Below the pieces are notes generated by a model, which saw nothing but the letters and a program-made list of their open reading frames with translations, was not told the origin of the DNA and ran no database searches. Below, one piece after another: positions 25,245 to 33,845 of a stretch of 64,000 nucleotides of DNA. The number at the start of each line of letters is the position of its first letter. Within the stretch, counting starts at the first letter, position 1. The stretch spans positions 372,001-436,000 of the forward strand of contig NZ_QXEC01000001.1 in NCBI RefSeq assembly GCF_003583405.1, written 5' to 3'. This DNA comes from Micromonospora radicis. Lineage in GTDB: Bacteria > Actinomycetota > Actinomycetes > Mycobacteriales > Micromonosporaceae. Both the position numbers and the translations under genes were made by a program.

Positions 25245-26944
25245 GCTTCGTGGAACGCGACCGCTACGTGGCGCTGTACGGGCCGACCACCGGGGACCGG
25301 ATCCGGTTGGCCGACACCAACCTGCTGATCGAGGTGGAGCACGACCACTGTGCCGGCGGCGACGAGGCGGTCTTCGGCGGCGGCAAGGTGATCCGTGAGT
25401 CGATGGGCCAGTCCCGGGCCACCCGGGCCGAGGGGGCGCTGGACACCGTCATCACCGGCGCGGTCGTCCTCGACCACTGGGGGATCGTCAAGGCCGACGT
25501 GGGGCTGCGCGACGGGCGGATCGTCGCGCTGGGCCGGGCGGGCAACCCGGACACCATGGACGGTGTGCACCCGGACCTGGTGATCGGCCCGGCCACCGAG
25601 GTGATCGCCGGTAACGGCCGGATCCTCACCGCCGGCGCCGTCGACACCCACGTGCACTTCATCTGCCCGCAGATCGTCACCGAGGCGCTCGCCGCTGGCG
25701 TCACCACCCTGGTCGGCGGCGGTACCGGACCGGCCGAGGGCACCCGCGCCACCACCGTCACCCCGAACGCCTGGCACCTGGCGCGGATGCACGAGGCGCT
25801 GGACACGTTCCCGGTCAACGTGCTGCTGCTGGGCAAGGGCAACACCGTCTCCGAAGAGGCGCTCTGGGAGCAGCTGCGGGCCGGGGCCGGCGGGTTCAAG
25901 CTGCACGAGGACTGGGGCACCACCCCGGCGGCCATCGACGCCTGCCTGCGGGTCGCCGACGCCTCCGGCGTGCAGGTCTCCATCCACACCGACACCCTGA
26001 ACGAGGCCGGGTTCGTCGCGGACACCCTGCGGGCGGTCGGCGGCCGGGCGATCCACTCGTACCACACCGAGGGGGCCGGCGGCGGGCACGCGCCGGACAT
26101 CATCACCGTCGCCGGTGAGCCCAACGTGCTGCCCTCGTCGACCAACCCGACCCGCCCGTACACCCGCAACACCCTGGCCGAGCACCTCGACATGCTGATG
26201 GTCTGCCACCACCTGAACCCGGCCGTGCCGGAGGACCTGGCGTTCGCGGAGAGCCGGATCCGGCCGTCCACCATGGCCGCCGAGGACCTGTTGCACGACC
26301 TGGGCGCGATTTCCATCATCGGCTCGGACTCGCAGGCCATGGGCCGGGTCGGTGAGATCGTGCTGCGGACCTGGCAGAGCGCGCACGTGATGAAGGCCCG
26401 GGTGGGCGCGCTGCCCGGCGACGGCGCGGCCGACAACCACCGGGCCCGGCGGTACGTGGCGAAGTACACCATCTGCGCCGCCATGGCCAACGGGCTCGAC
26501 CACGAGATCGGCTCGGTCGAGGCGGGCAAGCTCGCCGACCTGGTGCTCTGGGAGCCGGCGTTCTTCGGCGTCCGGCCGCACCTGGTGATCAAGGGCGGCA
26601 TGATCGCGTACGCGCAGCTGGGCGACGCGAACGCATCCATCCCGACGCCGCAGCCGATGCTGCCCCGGCCCATGTTCGGCGCGTACGGAGGTGCGGCCGC
26701 CGCCACCAGCCTGGCGTTCGTGGCCCCCGCCGCGCTCGACGCGGGGCTGCGACTGGAGGTGCGGCGTCGGGTGGTGCCGGTGTCCGACGTACGGTCGCGC
26801 GGCAAGGCCGACCTGCCGGAGAACAGTGCCCTGCCGCGCATCGAGGTCGATCCGGACACCTTCACCGTCCGGATCGACGGTGTGGTGGTCGAACCCGACC
26901 CGGTGACCGAACTGCCCATGGCCCAGCGGTACTTCCTGTTCTGA
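25241..26944 (+). CDS. ureC: Urease subunit alpha (catalytic)
   Basis: A 567-residue catalytic subunit, full length, from GTG 25241. Nickel and catalytic motifs are intact: DTHVHF, the carbamylated-Lys site [30 protein letters not shown] and the flap His in MVCHHLNP. Together with UreA and UreB it hydrolyses urea to ammonia and carbamate. The antisense frames over this gene are long but are typical shadows of high-GC DNA. Confidence 0.97.
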   Translation: MSFVERDRYVALYGPTTGDRIRLADTNLLIEVEHDHCAGGDEAVFGGGKVIRESMGQSRATRAEGALDTVITGAVVLDHWGIVKADVGLRDGRIVALGRAGNPDTMDGVHPDLVIGPATEVIAGNGRILTAGAVDTHVHFICPQIVTEALAAGVTTLVGGGTGPAEGTRATTVTPNAWHLARMHEALDTFPVNVLLLGKGNTVSEEALWEQLRAGAGGFKLHEDWGTTPAAIDACLRVADASGVQVSIHTDTLNEAGFVADTLRAVGGRAIHSYHTEGAGGGHAPDIITVAGEPNVLPSSTNPTRPYTRNTLAEHLDMLMVCHHLNPAVPEDLAFAESRIRPSTMAAEDLLHDLGAISIIGSDSQAMGRVGEIVLRTWQSAHVMKARVGALPGDGAADNHRARRYVAKYTICAAMANGLDHEIGSVEAGKLADLVLWEPAFFGVRPHLVIKGGMIAYAQLGDANASIPTPQPMLPRPMFGAYGGAAAATSLAFVAPAALDAGLRLEVRRRVVPVSDVRSRGKADLPENSALPRIEVDPDTFTVRIDGVVVEPDPVTELPMAQRYFLF

Positions 26945-27666
26945 TGTCCGCGTCGACGATGCTGTTGCTGCTCGCCGACGGGCGGTTCCCGGCCGGGGCA
27001 CACGCCCACTCGTCGGGTCTGGAGGCCGCCGTCGCCGCCGGGCGGGTCACCGACCTGAGCACGCTGGCGGAGTACCTGCGCGGCCGACTGGCCACCGCCG
27101 GGCTGGTCGCGGCGGCGTTCGCGGCGGCGGCCTGCCGGGCCGCCGGGGTGGACCCGCCGGCATCGGCGCCCGGTACCGATCCGAACGGTCGGCACCGGCG
27201 GTCGGCGCTGGCTCGGCTCGACGTCGAACTGGACGCGCGGACCGCCTCGCCGGCCCAGCGAACGGTGTCCCGCCGGCAGGGACGGGCCCTGCTGCGGGCC
27301 GGCCGGGCGATCTGGCCCACCGCCGGCTTCGACGACCTGCCCGCCACACCGGGCGGTCCGCACCAGCCGCTCGTACTCGGGCTGGTCGGTGCCGCCGCCG
27401 GCCTCGACCCGGCGCAGGTCGCCACGGTCGCCGTGCACGCCACGGTGACCGGTTCGGCCAGCGCCGCCGTACGCCTGCTCGGCCTTGACCCGTACCAGGT
27501 GCAGACCCTGCTGGTACGGCTCGCCGATGCCTGCGACGCCACCGCGGCGCGGGCGGCGCGGGCCGCCGAACAACCACCGCGGCGGCTGCCGGCCGCCGCG
27601 GCGCCACTTGCCGACATCCATGCCGAAGCACACGCCACCTGGGAGGTGCGTCTCTTTGCGTCCTGA
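26944..27666 (+). CDS. ureF: Urease accessory protein UreF
   Basis: A 240-residue helical accessory protein that couples to ureC as [29 protein letters not shown] is the family's opening motif. It acts with UreD and UreG in nickel insertion and carbamylation of UreC. No ureE is present between ureC and ureF, as is common in actinobacteria. Confidence 0.9.
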   Translation: MSASTMLLLLADGRFPAGAHAHSSGLEAAVAAGRVTDLSTLAEYLRGRLATAGLVAAAFAAAACRAAGVDPPASAPGTDPNGRHRRSALARLDVELDARTASPAQRTVSRRQGRALLRAGRAIWPTAGFDDLPATPGGPHQPLVLGLVGAAAGLDPAQVATVAVHATVTGSASAAVRLLGLDPYQVQTLLVRLADACDATAARAARAAEQPPRRLPAAAAPLADIHAEAHATWEVRLFAS

Positions 27667-28411
27667 AGCCGACCACGACGAGTCCGTTCCCCACACCCAC
27701 CCCGAACCGGGAGTCGACCCACACGCGCCGCTGCCGGCCGCCGTCCGGGCGCTGCGCGTCGGCATCGGCGGTCCGGTCGGTTCGGGCAAGACCGCCCTGG
27801 TGGCCGCGTTGTGCCGGGCGTTCGCCGACGAGCTGCGCCTCGGCGTGGTGACCAACGACATCTACACCACCGAGGACGCCGACTTCCTCAAGCGGGCCGG
27901 GGTGCTCGACCCGACCCGGATCCGGGCCGTGGAGACCGGCTGCTGCCCGCACACCGCCATCCGTGACGACATCGGCGCCAACCTGGACGCCATCGACGAA
28001 CTGGCCGACGCGCTGGGACCGCTGGACCTGGTGCTGGTGGAGAGCGGCGGTGACAACCTGACCGCCACCTTCAGCCGAGGCCTGGTCGACCGGCAGATCT
28101 TCGTGGTCGACGTGGCCGGCGGCGACAAGGTGCCGCGCAAGGGCGGCCCCGGCGTGACCGCGGCCGACCTGCTCGTGATCAACAAGACCGATCTGGCGCC
28201 GATGGTCGGCGCGGACCTGTCCGTGATGGACCGCGACGCCCGCGCCCGCCGCGGCGACCTGCCCACCGTGTTCCAGTCCATCACCGAGGACCCGCTCGCC
28301 ACCCGGGTCGCCGCGTGGATCCGCCACGAACTCGCCCACCACCGCGGTGCCGCGGCGGCCGACGTGGACCGGGCCACGCCCGCCGTCGCGGTCGCGGCCG
28401 GGCCGGCCTGA
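27656..28411 (+). CDS. ureG: Urease accessory GTPase UreG
   Basis: About 251 residues from TTG 27656, with GGGAGGTG seven bases upstream; it overlaps ureF by 11 bases. The N-terminal 35 residues are His/Pro/Glu-rich ([14 protein letters not shown]), a possible nickel-binding tail. The P-loop is [13 protein letters not shown], the metal motif is [13 protein letters not shown] (CPH) and the guanine motif NKTD. It supplies GTP hydrolysis and nickel for urease maturation. No ATG or GTG start with a better ribosome-binding site is available in frame. Confidence 0.92.
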   Translation: MRPEADHDESVPHTHPEPGVDPHAPLPAAVRALRVGIGGPVGSGKTALVAALCRAFADELRLGVVTNDIYTTEDADFLKRAGVLDPTRIRAVETGCCPHTAIRDDIGANLDAIDELADALGPLDLVLVESGGDNLTATFSRGLVDRQIFVVDVAGGDKVPRKGGPGVTAADLLVINKTDLAPMVGADLSVMDRDARARRGDLPTVFQSITEDPLATRVAAWIRHELAHHRGAAAADVDRATPAVAVAAGPA

Positions 28412-29295
28412 TGCGGGCCACCGCCCGGCTGGTGGCCCGCGCCGACCGGCACGGCCGGACCACCCTGGCCGAGCTGCGCGGCGAGAGCCCGCTGCTGCTG
28501 CGCCAGGTCCCCGCCGGGGACGGAGGCGTCACGGTGTACGTCGTCGGCGGCGCGGCCGGTCCGCTCGCCGGCGACGACCTGCGGTTGGACGTCGAGGTCG
28601 GCCCCGGTGCGCGGGTGCGGATGCACACCGTGGCCGCCTCGATCGCCCTGCCCGGCCGCCCCGGCGCGGTCTCCCGGATGCTGGTCCGGGCGACCGTCGC
28701 CGAACGGGCCGCCCTGCACTGGCTGCCGGAGCAGCTGGTCGCGGCGGCCGGCTGCGCCCACGTCGCCGACGCCGAGGTCGACGTCGCCGAGGACGGCGTC
28801 CTGCACTGGCGCGACGAGCTGATCTGCGGCCGGCACGGCGAGCAGCCCGGCCGGGCCGAGGTCAACACCGGAGTCGACCTGGCCGGCCGGCCGCTGCTGC
28901 GGCAGAGCCTCGCGGTCGGCCCGGACGCGCCCGGCTGGGCCGGTCCGGCGGTGCTCGGCGGCGCGCCGGCCACCGGATCCCTGCTGGTGGTCGACCCGGC
29001 CCGACCCACCGAACCACCCGCGGTACGGGGGACCGTGGCCCGACTGCCGCTCACCGGCGGCACCGCGACCCTGTGGACCGCCACCGCACCGGACGCGCAC
29101 ACCCTGCGTACCCTGCTCGAATCGGAACGTGAGCAACTGCTGGCGGCGCCGGATAGCATCGCGGTTCCGGTCGACGGGGAGGGGACTGAGGTTGTCCGAG
29201 TTGGGGGAGGTCGTCGCGGAGCGACGGATCGCGTTGACCGGTCCGGCCGGCGACTCGGCGGAGGTGCTCGTCCGGTTCGGCAGACCGCATCCTGA
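28411..29295 (+). CDS. ureD: Urease accessory protein UreD
   Basis: A 294-residue protein, start ATG 28411 overlapping the ureG stop (TGATG). LRGESPLLLRQVPAGDGGVTVYVVGGAAGPLAGDDLRLDV-type sequence and LPEQLVAAAGCAHVADAEVDV are UreD features. The last 35 residues are Arg/Gly-rich and are read in another frame over the next gene, so the true C-terminus is uncertain. UreD scaffolds UreF and UreG on the apo-urease. Confidence 0.87.
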   Translation: MRATARLVARADRHGRTTLAELRGESPLLLRQVPAGDGGVTVYVVGGAAGPLAGDDLRLDVEVGPGARVRMHTVAASIALPGRPGAVSRMLVRATVAERAALHWLPEQLVAAAGCAHVADAEVDVAEDGVLHWRDELICGRHGEQPGRAEVNTGVDLAGRPLLRQSLAVGPDAPGWAGPAVLGGAPATGSLLVVDPARPTEPPAVRGTVARLPLTGGTATLWTATAPDAHTLRTLLESEREQLLAAPDSIAVPVDGEGTEVVRVGGGRRGATDRVDRSGRRLGGGARPVRQTAS

Positions 29296-29536
29296 TCCGT
29301 TGTCGACCTCCGGCGACTGGGGCTGCCCGTTCCAGATCGACGGTCTGGGCGACGACTCGGTCCAGGAGGCGTTCGGGGTGGACTCCCTGCAGGCCCTGCT
29401 GCTGGCAATCTGGAGCGTACGGCTGGAACTGGCCGAGCGGGCCGAGCGGACCTCGGTACGGCTGGACTGGCTGGAGCAGCGGGCGCTGGGCCTGCGCGTC
29501 GTGCCAGACGTGGTGGACCTGCCCCCGGCGCCGTAG
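29192..29536 (+). CDS. DUF6968-like hypothetical protein
   Basis: A 114-residue protein from TTG 29192 (SELGEVVAERRIALTG), with GGGGAGGGGAC upstream. VRFGRPHPDPLSTSGDWGCPFQIDGLG and VDSLQALLLAIWSVRLEL match what I recall of the DUF6968 family. No biochemical role is known. It overlaps the ureD end by 104 bases, more than normal for coupling. A later start would remove conserved N-terminal sequence. Confidence 0.7.
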   Translation: MSELGEVVAERRIALTGPAGDSAEVLVRFGRPHPDPLSTSGDWGCPFQIDGLGDDSVQEAFGVDSLQALLLAIWSVRLELAERAERTSVRLDWLEQRALGLRVVPDVVDLPPAP

Positions 29537-29605
29537 GCCCGGTACGGACTTCGCGGCGCTAAACCGGTTGGTCGGGCCAGCGCGGGCGGTTATCCTGCGT
29601 GCCTC

Positions 29606-30352
29606 ATGGACCTGCCTCGAAGCTTCGTCATCCGCGAGGGTGACCTGCGGATTCTCAACCCCTTCGACGCCGACAAGCTGGCCACCCTGGGCCGGGCGGT
29701 GAAGCTCGCACCGGGTACCTCGATCCTCGATCTGTGCAGCGGCAAGGGCGAACTGCTCTGCACCTGGGCGCGTGATCACGGTGTGGTCGGCACCGGAGTC
29801 GACATCAGCAGCGCCTTCACCGCCGCCGCCCGGCAGCGGGCGGCCGAACTGGGGGTGGCCGAGCGGGTCCGGTTCGTCCACGGCGACGCCGCCCACCATC
29901 CGGTGGGCGAGCCGGTCGACGTGGCGGCGTGCGTCGGTGCCACCTGGATCGGCGGCGGTGTCGCCGGCACCCTGGAGATCCTTGATCGGCAGCTGCGCCC
30001 GGGCGGGATGGCCCTGGTCGGCGAGCCGTACTGGCGGATCGACCCGCCCGACCAGGTGACGGTGCTGGGCTGCCACGCGAGCACCCGGGACGACTTCCGA
30101 GATCTGCCCGGCCTGGTCGGCCTCTTCGCCGAGCTGGGTTGGGACCTGGTGGAGATGGTGCTGGCCGACCAGGACAGCTGGGACCGCTACGCGGCGGCAC
30201 ACTGGCTCAACCTGCGTCGGTGGCTGGACGACAACCCGGACGACCCGCTCGCCGACGAGCTGCGGCGGGAGCTGACCGAGGATCCGGTACGTCACGTCCG
30301 TTACGGCCGCGAGTACCTGGGCTGGGGCGTCTTCGCACTGATCCGCCGCTGA
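29606..30352 (+). CDS. SAM-dependent methyltransferase
   Basis: A 248-residue class I methyltransferase. Motif I is ILDLCSGKGELLC, the acidic loop end is TGVDISSAF and post-I is VRFVHGDAAHHP. LRPGGMALVGEPYW corresponds to motif III. Region 180-200 is Trp/Asp-rich. The methyl acceptor is unknown. It stands alone after the urease operon. Confidence 0.8.
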   Translation: MDLPRSFVIREGDLRILNPFDADKLATLGRAVKLAPGTSILDLCSGKGELLCTWARDHGVVGTGVDISSAFTAAARQRAAELGVAERVRFVHGDAAHHPVGEPVDVAACVGATWIGGGVAGTLEILDRQLRPGGMALVGEPYWRIDPPDQVTVLGCHASTRDDFRDLPGLVGLFAELGWDLVEMVLADQDSWDRYAAAHWLNLRRWLDDNPDDPLADELRRELTEDPVRHVRYGREYLGWGVFALIRR

Positions 30353-30465
30353 CCGAGGCCCGGCCCGTCCACTTCGGACCGGTGCCCCGCCGGATCGGCC
30401 GGTATGGCACCGTGTGTCCGATGCCGGCATCCGTCGGCGGGACCGCGCGAGGTAGGGAGTGACGC

Positions 30466-31518
30466 ATGGTCAGTCAGGTGAGTCGTCGAGCCGCGATCGG
30501 GATCGGGGCGGCAACGGCGGCGCTGGTGGCGACACCGGACGGTGCCGCCGCGGCGCCGGGCGGTGCGGCAGGGGGCACCGGCGTCCCACTCGCCGGTGCC
30601 GGTTCCGTGGGCGGTCCCCGCTCCGCGTCCGAGCTGATCCGGCGTACCTACCAGAGCCAGAAGGCGCGGGCGGGCGGCGTGTGGCACTCCCACGTCGCGA
30701 TGGTCGACGCGGCCGGCGCGCTCGGCGTGGTCGTGGCCGACGACGCGGACCGGGTGACCCACGGCTACAGCGTCCAGAAGCTCGCCGTCGCGGTGGCCGT
30801 GATGGACAAGATCGACCGTGGTGAGCTGTCGCTCGGTCAGCGCCTCGACCTGACCGGAGACATCATCCTGGGCGGTAGCGGGATCTACTTCCTGCACACC
30901 GTCTGGGGCGACGAGATCACGGTGGCGAACTTCCTCACCGCGCTGCTGCTGGTCTCGGACAACACGGCGGTGCGGATGTGCGGCCGGGTGGTGCCGGCGC
31001 TGGAGATCAACGAGATCCTCGCCGCCAAGGGCTTCACCCACACCCGGGTCGAGCCGGTGGCCAACCCGAACCGGTTCTTCCTGGGTGTGACCACCCCGCG
31101 GGAGACCCACGACCTGTTGTGGCGGCTGGCCAACAAGACCCTGCTGTCGGCCCGGTCGAGCGACTTCCTGCTGGGGATCCTGCGCTGGATCAACGGCTAC
31201 CACGACGGGATCCGCCGGGACATGTCCTCGGCGGAGCGCAGTCGGGTCGCCACCAAGTACGGCGCGGACTACGACTCGCTGGGCGCCGCCCGCCACGAGG
31301 CCGGCATCATGTTCGACCCGACCGGTGCGCCGACGCTGACCTACGCCTTCTTCGCCGACTCCCTCGGCGACCTGGACAACTACGGCGGCACCCATCCGGC
31401 GGTACGCGCCCACGCGGTGCTCGGCCGGACCATGTTCGACGCCATCGGCCCGGTCACCAACCGTGCCTCGCGCGTCCGCCACTCCGTCCCGCGGTTCCGT
31501 CCCGTCGACGGCGGCTGA
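30466..31518 (+). CDS. Secreted class A beta-lactamase-like serine hydrolase
   Basis: A 350-residue protein. The N-terminus MVSQVSRRAAIGIGAATAALVA is a short Tat-type signal, with AAA sequence near residue 30. Catalytic motifs of the penicillin-binding-like fold are present: S-x-x-K as SVQK (Ser about 102) and SDN at about 164-166. The third motif is weak (KYG rather than KTG). It may be a beta-lactamase, a D,D-peptidase-like protein or an esterase. GGTAGGGAGTG precedes the start. Confidence 0.78.
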   Translation: MVSQVSRRAAIGIGAATAALVATPDGAAAAPGGAAGGTGVPLAGAGSVGGPRSASELIRRTYQSQKARAGGVWHSHVAMVDAAGALGVVVADDADRVTHGYSVQKLAVAVAVMDKIDRGELSLGQRLDLTGDIILGGSGIYFLHTVWGDEITVANFLTALLLVSDNTAVRMCGRVVPALEINEILAAKGFTHTRVEPVANPNRFFLGVTTPRETHDLLWRLANKTLLSARSSDFLLGILRWINGYHDGIRRDMSSAERSRVATKYGADYDSLGAARHEAGIMFDPTGAPTLTYAFFADSLGDLDNYGGTHPAVRAHAVLGRTMFDAIGPVTNRASRVRHSVPRFRPVDGG

Positions 31519-31557
31519 CCCTCGACCCTGCGCGTTGGGCGAGGTGCGGCCCGACCC

Positions 31558-31610
31558 GATCCCGGATCGAGTGGTGTCGGAACCACCCGGAAGCCACTCG
31601 ATCCCGGATC
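31558..31610. terminator. Paired palindromes forming a bidirectional terminator-like element
   Basis: The arms at 31558-31574 and 31594-31610 are reverse complements over 17 bases with one mismatch. Each arm also holds its own small palindrome (CGAT-CCCGG-ATCG). The element lies between the convergent beta-lactamase-like and MarR genes. No T-tract is present. Confidence 0.6.
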
Positions 31611-31630
31611 GAGCGTGATCATGCCGATCA

Positions 31631-31675
31631 GGTGAGGTCCGGGTCGGACGGGTCGGGTGAGGTCCGGGTCGGACG
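31631..31675. repeat. 20-bp direct repeat, period 25 bp
   Basis: GGTGAGGTCCGGGTCGGACG occurs at 31631-31650 and again at 31656-31675, just before the MarR stop. It is in the non-coding gap between convergent genes. Confidence 0.75.
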
Positions 31676-31704
31676 TGCGTCGGGGTCCGGCCCGGCGTAA
31701 GCGG

Positions 31705-32166
31705 TCAGACCGGGCTCGGGGCCGGGTGGCGGGCCGGGCGGCGGTTCGGGTCCAGCCGGCCGATCAGGCCGTCGAGCAGCCCGGCCAGCTCGGCGTCGTC
31801 GGCCCCGGCCAGCCCGGCCAACTCGGCCTGGACCAGCGCGGCGAGCCGTTCGTGCTCGCGTCGGCCCCGGGCGCTCAGGTAGGCCCGGATGCGACGCCGG
31901 TCGATCGGGTCGACCCGGCGGAAGACGAGGTTGCGGTCGACGAGCTGGTCGACCAGCTTGGTCAGGGTGCCCGGCGGCAGCGACGCCTCGGCGGCCACCT
32001 CGCTCATCGGGTGGCCCAGGCCGTCGGCGAGCAGGCTGAGCACCCGCCACGCCTCGATGCTGAGCGCCTCGTCGGCGAGCACCCCGCCGACCCGGCGCGA
32101 GAGCAGCCGCTCGGCGCGGGTGAGCAGGGGCAGCAGGTCGGCTGCGGAGCCGGGAAGGTCTGACAT
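31705..32166 (-). CDS. MarR-family transcriptional regulator
   Basis: A 153-residue protein starting MSDLPGSAADLLPLLTRAERLL, ATG 32166. The winged-helix core is intact: EAWRVLSLLADG, MSEVAAEASLPPGTLTKLVDQLVDRNLV and RRVDPIDRRRIRAYLSARGR (the wing). It is divergent from the AmiC-like gene with 97 bp between starts, so that gene is the first candidate target. The palindrome ahead of urtA is a second. The ligand is unknown. Confidence 0.85.
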   Translation of the reverse strand: MSDLPGSAADLLPLLTRAERLLSRRVGGVLADEALSIEAWRVLSLLADGLGHPMSEVAAEASLPPGTLTKLVDQLVDRNLVFRRVDPIDRRRIRAYLSARGRREHERLAALVQAELAGLAGADDAELAGLLDGLIGRLDPNRRPARHPAPSPV

Positions 32167-32263
32167 GGCACTCCCGCCTTGCGGTTGCCGGGTCATCGTA
32201 CCGAGATGTCCCGCTGGATGGGGAGGGCTGGTCATCACCATCGGTGGCGGCCACCATGTGTTC

Positions 32264-33391
32264 ATGTCCGCGCCGGCACCGGGGTACGGGCGCCCGCAGG
32301 CGGGGGAGAGCATCACCGCCGGGGCGTCCTGGCTCACCGTCGACCGGGGCGTGGTCAGTATCGCGCTGGTGTATCCGATGCGGGGACCGGCCGGCATGTT
32401 CGGCCCGAGCTGTGAGTCGTGCGCCCAGCTCGCGGTCGAGGAGGTCAACGGGCGGGGCGGGGTGCTCGGCCGGGAACTGCGGCTCGTCCCGGTCGACGGC
32501 GGGGCGCCGCCGGCCGAGGTCGCCGCCGAGGTCGAGGCGTTGGTGTCGGTCGGCGCGGTGCAGGGCGTCACCGGTTGGCACATCTCCTCGGTACGTCAGG
32601 CGGTGGCGCCGCGGATCGCGCACCGGGTGCCGTACGTCTACACCGCCCTGTACGAGGGCGGCGAGCGTACCGAGGGGGTCTTCCTCACCAGCGAGACCCC
32701 GGACGCGCAGCTCTGGCCGGCGATGCGGGTACTCGCCGGTGAGCTGGGGGTGCGGCGCTGGTTCGTGGTGGGCAACGACTACGTCTGGCCGCGCCGCACC
32801 ACCCGTGCCGCGCACCGGTACGCGCTGCGCAGTGGCGGGCGGGTGGTCGGGCAGCACTTCCTGCCGTTGGAGACCCACGACTACGCCGAGGTGCTGCGCC
32901 GGGTCGAGCGCAGTGACGCCGACGCGGTGCTGATGCTGCTGGTCGGGGCGGACGCGGTGCGGTTCAACCGGGCGTTCGCCCGGTCCGGACTGGACCAGCG
33001 TTGCCTGCGGCTGAGCACGCTGATGGACGAGAACATGCTGCTCGGCAGCGGCGCGGCCAACACCCGGCGGCTGTTCAGCACGGCCGGCTTCTTCGCCGGC
33101 CTGGTCACGCCGGAGAACCTGGACTTCCACGGCGCCTTCGCCCGCCGCTTCGGCCTGGAGGCGCCGCCGCTGGGCAGTCTCGGTGAGTCCTGTTACGAGG
33201 GAGTCATGTTGCTCGCCGCGTTGATCGCCAAGGCCGGCACGTTGGACGTCCGGGCGGTGGAGGCCTCCGCCGACGTGGTGTCGTACGACGGTCCCCGCGG
33301 TGAGCTGCGGTTACGGCGTCGGCACGTACGTCAGCGCATCTACCTCGCCGAGGCCGACGGGCTGGACTTCACCGTCCTCGCCGAACTGTGA
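32264..33391 (+). CDS. AmiC-like soluble ligand-binding protein
   Basis: About 375 residues of the type I periplasmic-binding fold (AmiC/FmdD/UrtA branch): VSIALVYPMRGPAGMFGPSCESCAQLAVEEVNGRGGVLG, then VTGWHISSVRQAVAPRI and YVYTALYEGGERTEGVF. There is no signal peptide, lipobox or membrane helix, so the protein should be cytosolic. That fits a sensor such as Pseudomonas AmiC rather than a transport protein. The start is ATG 32264 or GTG 32258. It lies directly upstream of the urt leader and on the same strand. Confidence 0.75.
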   Translation: MSAPAPGYGRPQAGESITAGASWLTVDRGVVSIALVYPMRGPAGMFGPSCESCAQLAVEEVNGRGGVLGRELRLVPVDGGAPPAEVAAEVEALVSVGAVQGVTGWHISSVRQAVAPRIAHRVPYVYTALYEGGERTEGVFLTSETPDAQLWPAMRVLAGELGVRRWFVVGNDYVWPRRTTRAAHRYALRSGGRVVGQHFLPLETHDYAEVLRRVERSDADAVLMLLVGADAVRFNRAFARSGLDQRCLRLSTLMDENMLLGSGAANTRRLFSTAGFFAGLVTPENLDFHGAFARRFGLEAPPLGSLGESCYEGVMLLAALIAKAGTLDVRAVEASADVVSYDGPRGELRLRRRHVRQRIYLAEADGLDFTVLAEL

Positions 33392-33413
33392 CCTTCGGGG
33401 GCCGGGCCGCGCC

Positions 33414-33444
33414 TTGACATGGCGGACCGCCTGCCGCCTAAGAT
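33414..33444 (+). promoter_or_regulatory. Sigma-70-type promoter for the urt leader
   Basis: TTGACA (33414-33419) and TAAGAT (33439-33444) are near-consensus -35 and -10 elements, with a slightly long 19-base spacer. Transcription would start within or just after the palindrome at 33443-33462. It begins 23 bases after the AmiC-like stop. Confidence 0.65.
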
Positions 33445-33462
33445 ACTTCCTGTGTGAAGTAT
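33443..33462. promoter_or_regulatory. Perfect palindrome ATACTTC-N6-GAAGTAT over the urt promoter
   Basis: Seven-base arms (33443-33449, 33456-33462) surround a six-base centre. It overlaps the -10 element and likely start site, a classical repressor position. The divergent MarR regulator 1.2 kb away is a candidate binder. It could also fold as the first hairpin of the RNA. Confidence 0.6.
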
Positions 33463-33502
33463 TCGGTCGCCGCACCGAATGTCGTCACCCGTCCGACGGG
33501 TG
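33461..33502 (+). promoter_or_regulatory. Two tandem hairpins in the urt leader RNA
   Basis: ATTCGGT/ACCGAAT (33461-33480) is a 7-bp stem with a six-base loop. CACCCG/CGGGTG (33486-33502) is a 6-bp stem with loop TCCGA. They lie between the promoter and the intrinsic terminator, as expected for a ligand- or protein-sensing leader. I do not recognise a known riboswitch class. Confidence 0.55.
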
Positions 33503-33538
33503 CTCGTAAATGAATCGTCGCGGCGGCCGATAATCGTA

Positions 33539-33587
33539 TGCCGATGCCATTGAGCCGATTTCTGTCGGCGTGGCATCGGCATTTTTT
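33539..33587 (+). terminator. Intrinsic terminator in the urt leader
   Basis: TGCCGATGCCA (33539-33549) pairs perfectly with TGGCATCGGCA (33571-33581). The loop holds a further GCCGA/TCGGC stem and a TTTTTT tract follows at 33582-33587. It lies 258 bases before urtA, so read-through would be needed for urt expression unless another promoter exists in 33588-33845. That stretch holds no supported gene. Confidence 0.85.
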
Positions 33588-33845
33588 GTGGCCACTCGCC
33601 TGCGCTCTCTCGGCAGTGGAAACAGTCTATTGAGGATCGGGAAACATCCGCGCAACGAAGCGGATCGAAGCTTTCCCTGCCCGATATCCGAAATCGGTGT
33701 CCGGCCGGCGTCCACCCGCAGCGCCGGGCGCCGCGCGACGTTCCGACGGACCGCACCGCAAACCGCCGAAGCAACCTCGACCCGGGACCGACGCCCGTTC
33801 CCGGGTAACTGACTCCACGCCTGACGCCCGACGCAGGGAGAATTG

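Noticed and set aside
25264..27861. 865-residue minus-strand ORF over the urease genes
   Set aside because: Low-complexity antisense shadow of ureC, ureF and the start of ureG, which have intact catalytic or family motifs.
33443..33502. ANTAR (AmiR/NasR-type) antitermination target in the urt leader
   Set aside because: ANTAR sites have paired hexaloops with A at position 1 and G at position 4. The loops here are CTGTGT, CGCCGC and TCCGA, and no ANTAR gene is in the window.
33440..33590. Guanidine (ykkC-type) riboswitch ahead of urt genes
   Set aside because: I could not find the GGACG-containing core or the pseudoknot partner expected of guanidine-III RNAs, nor paired ACGR loops of guanidine-II.
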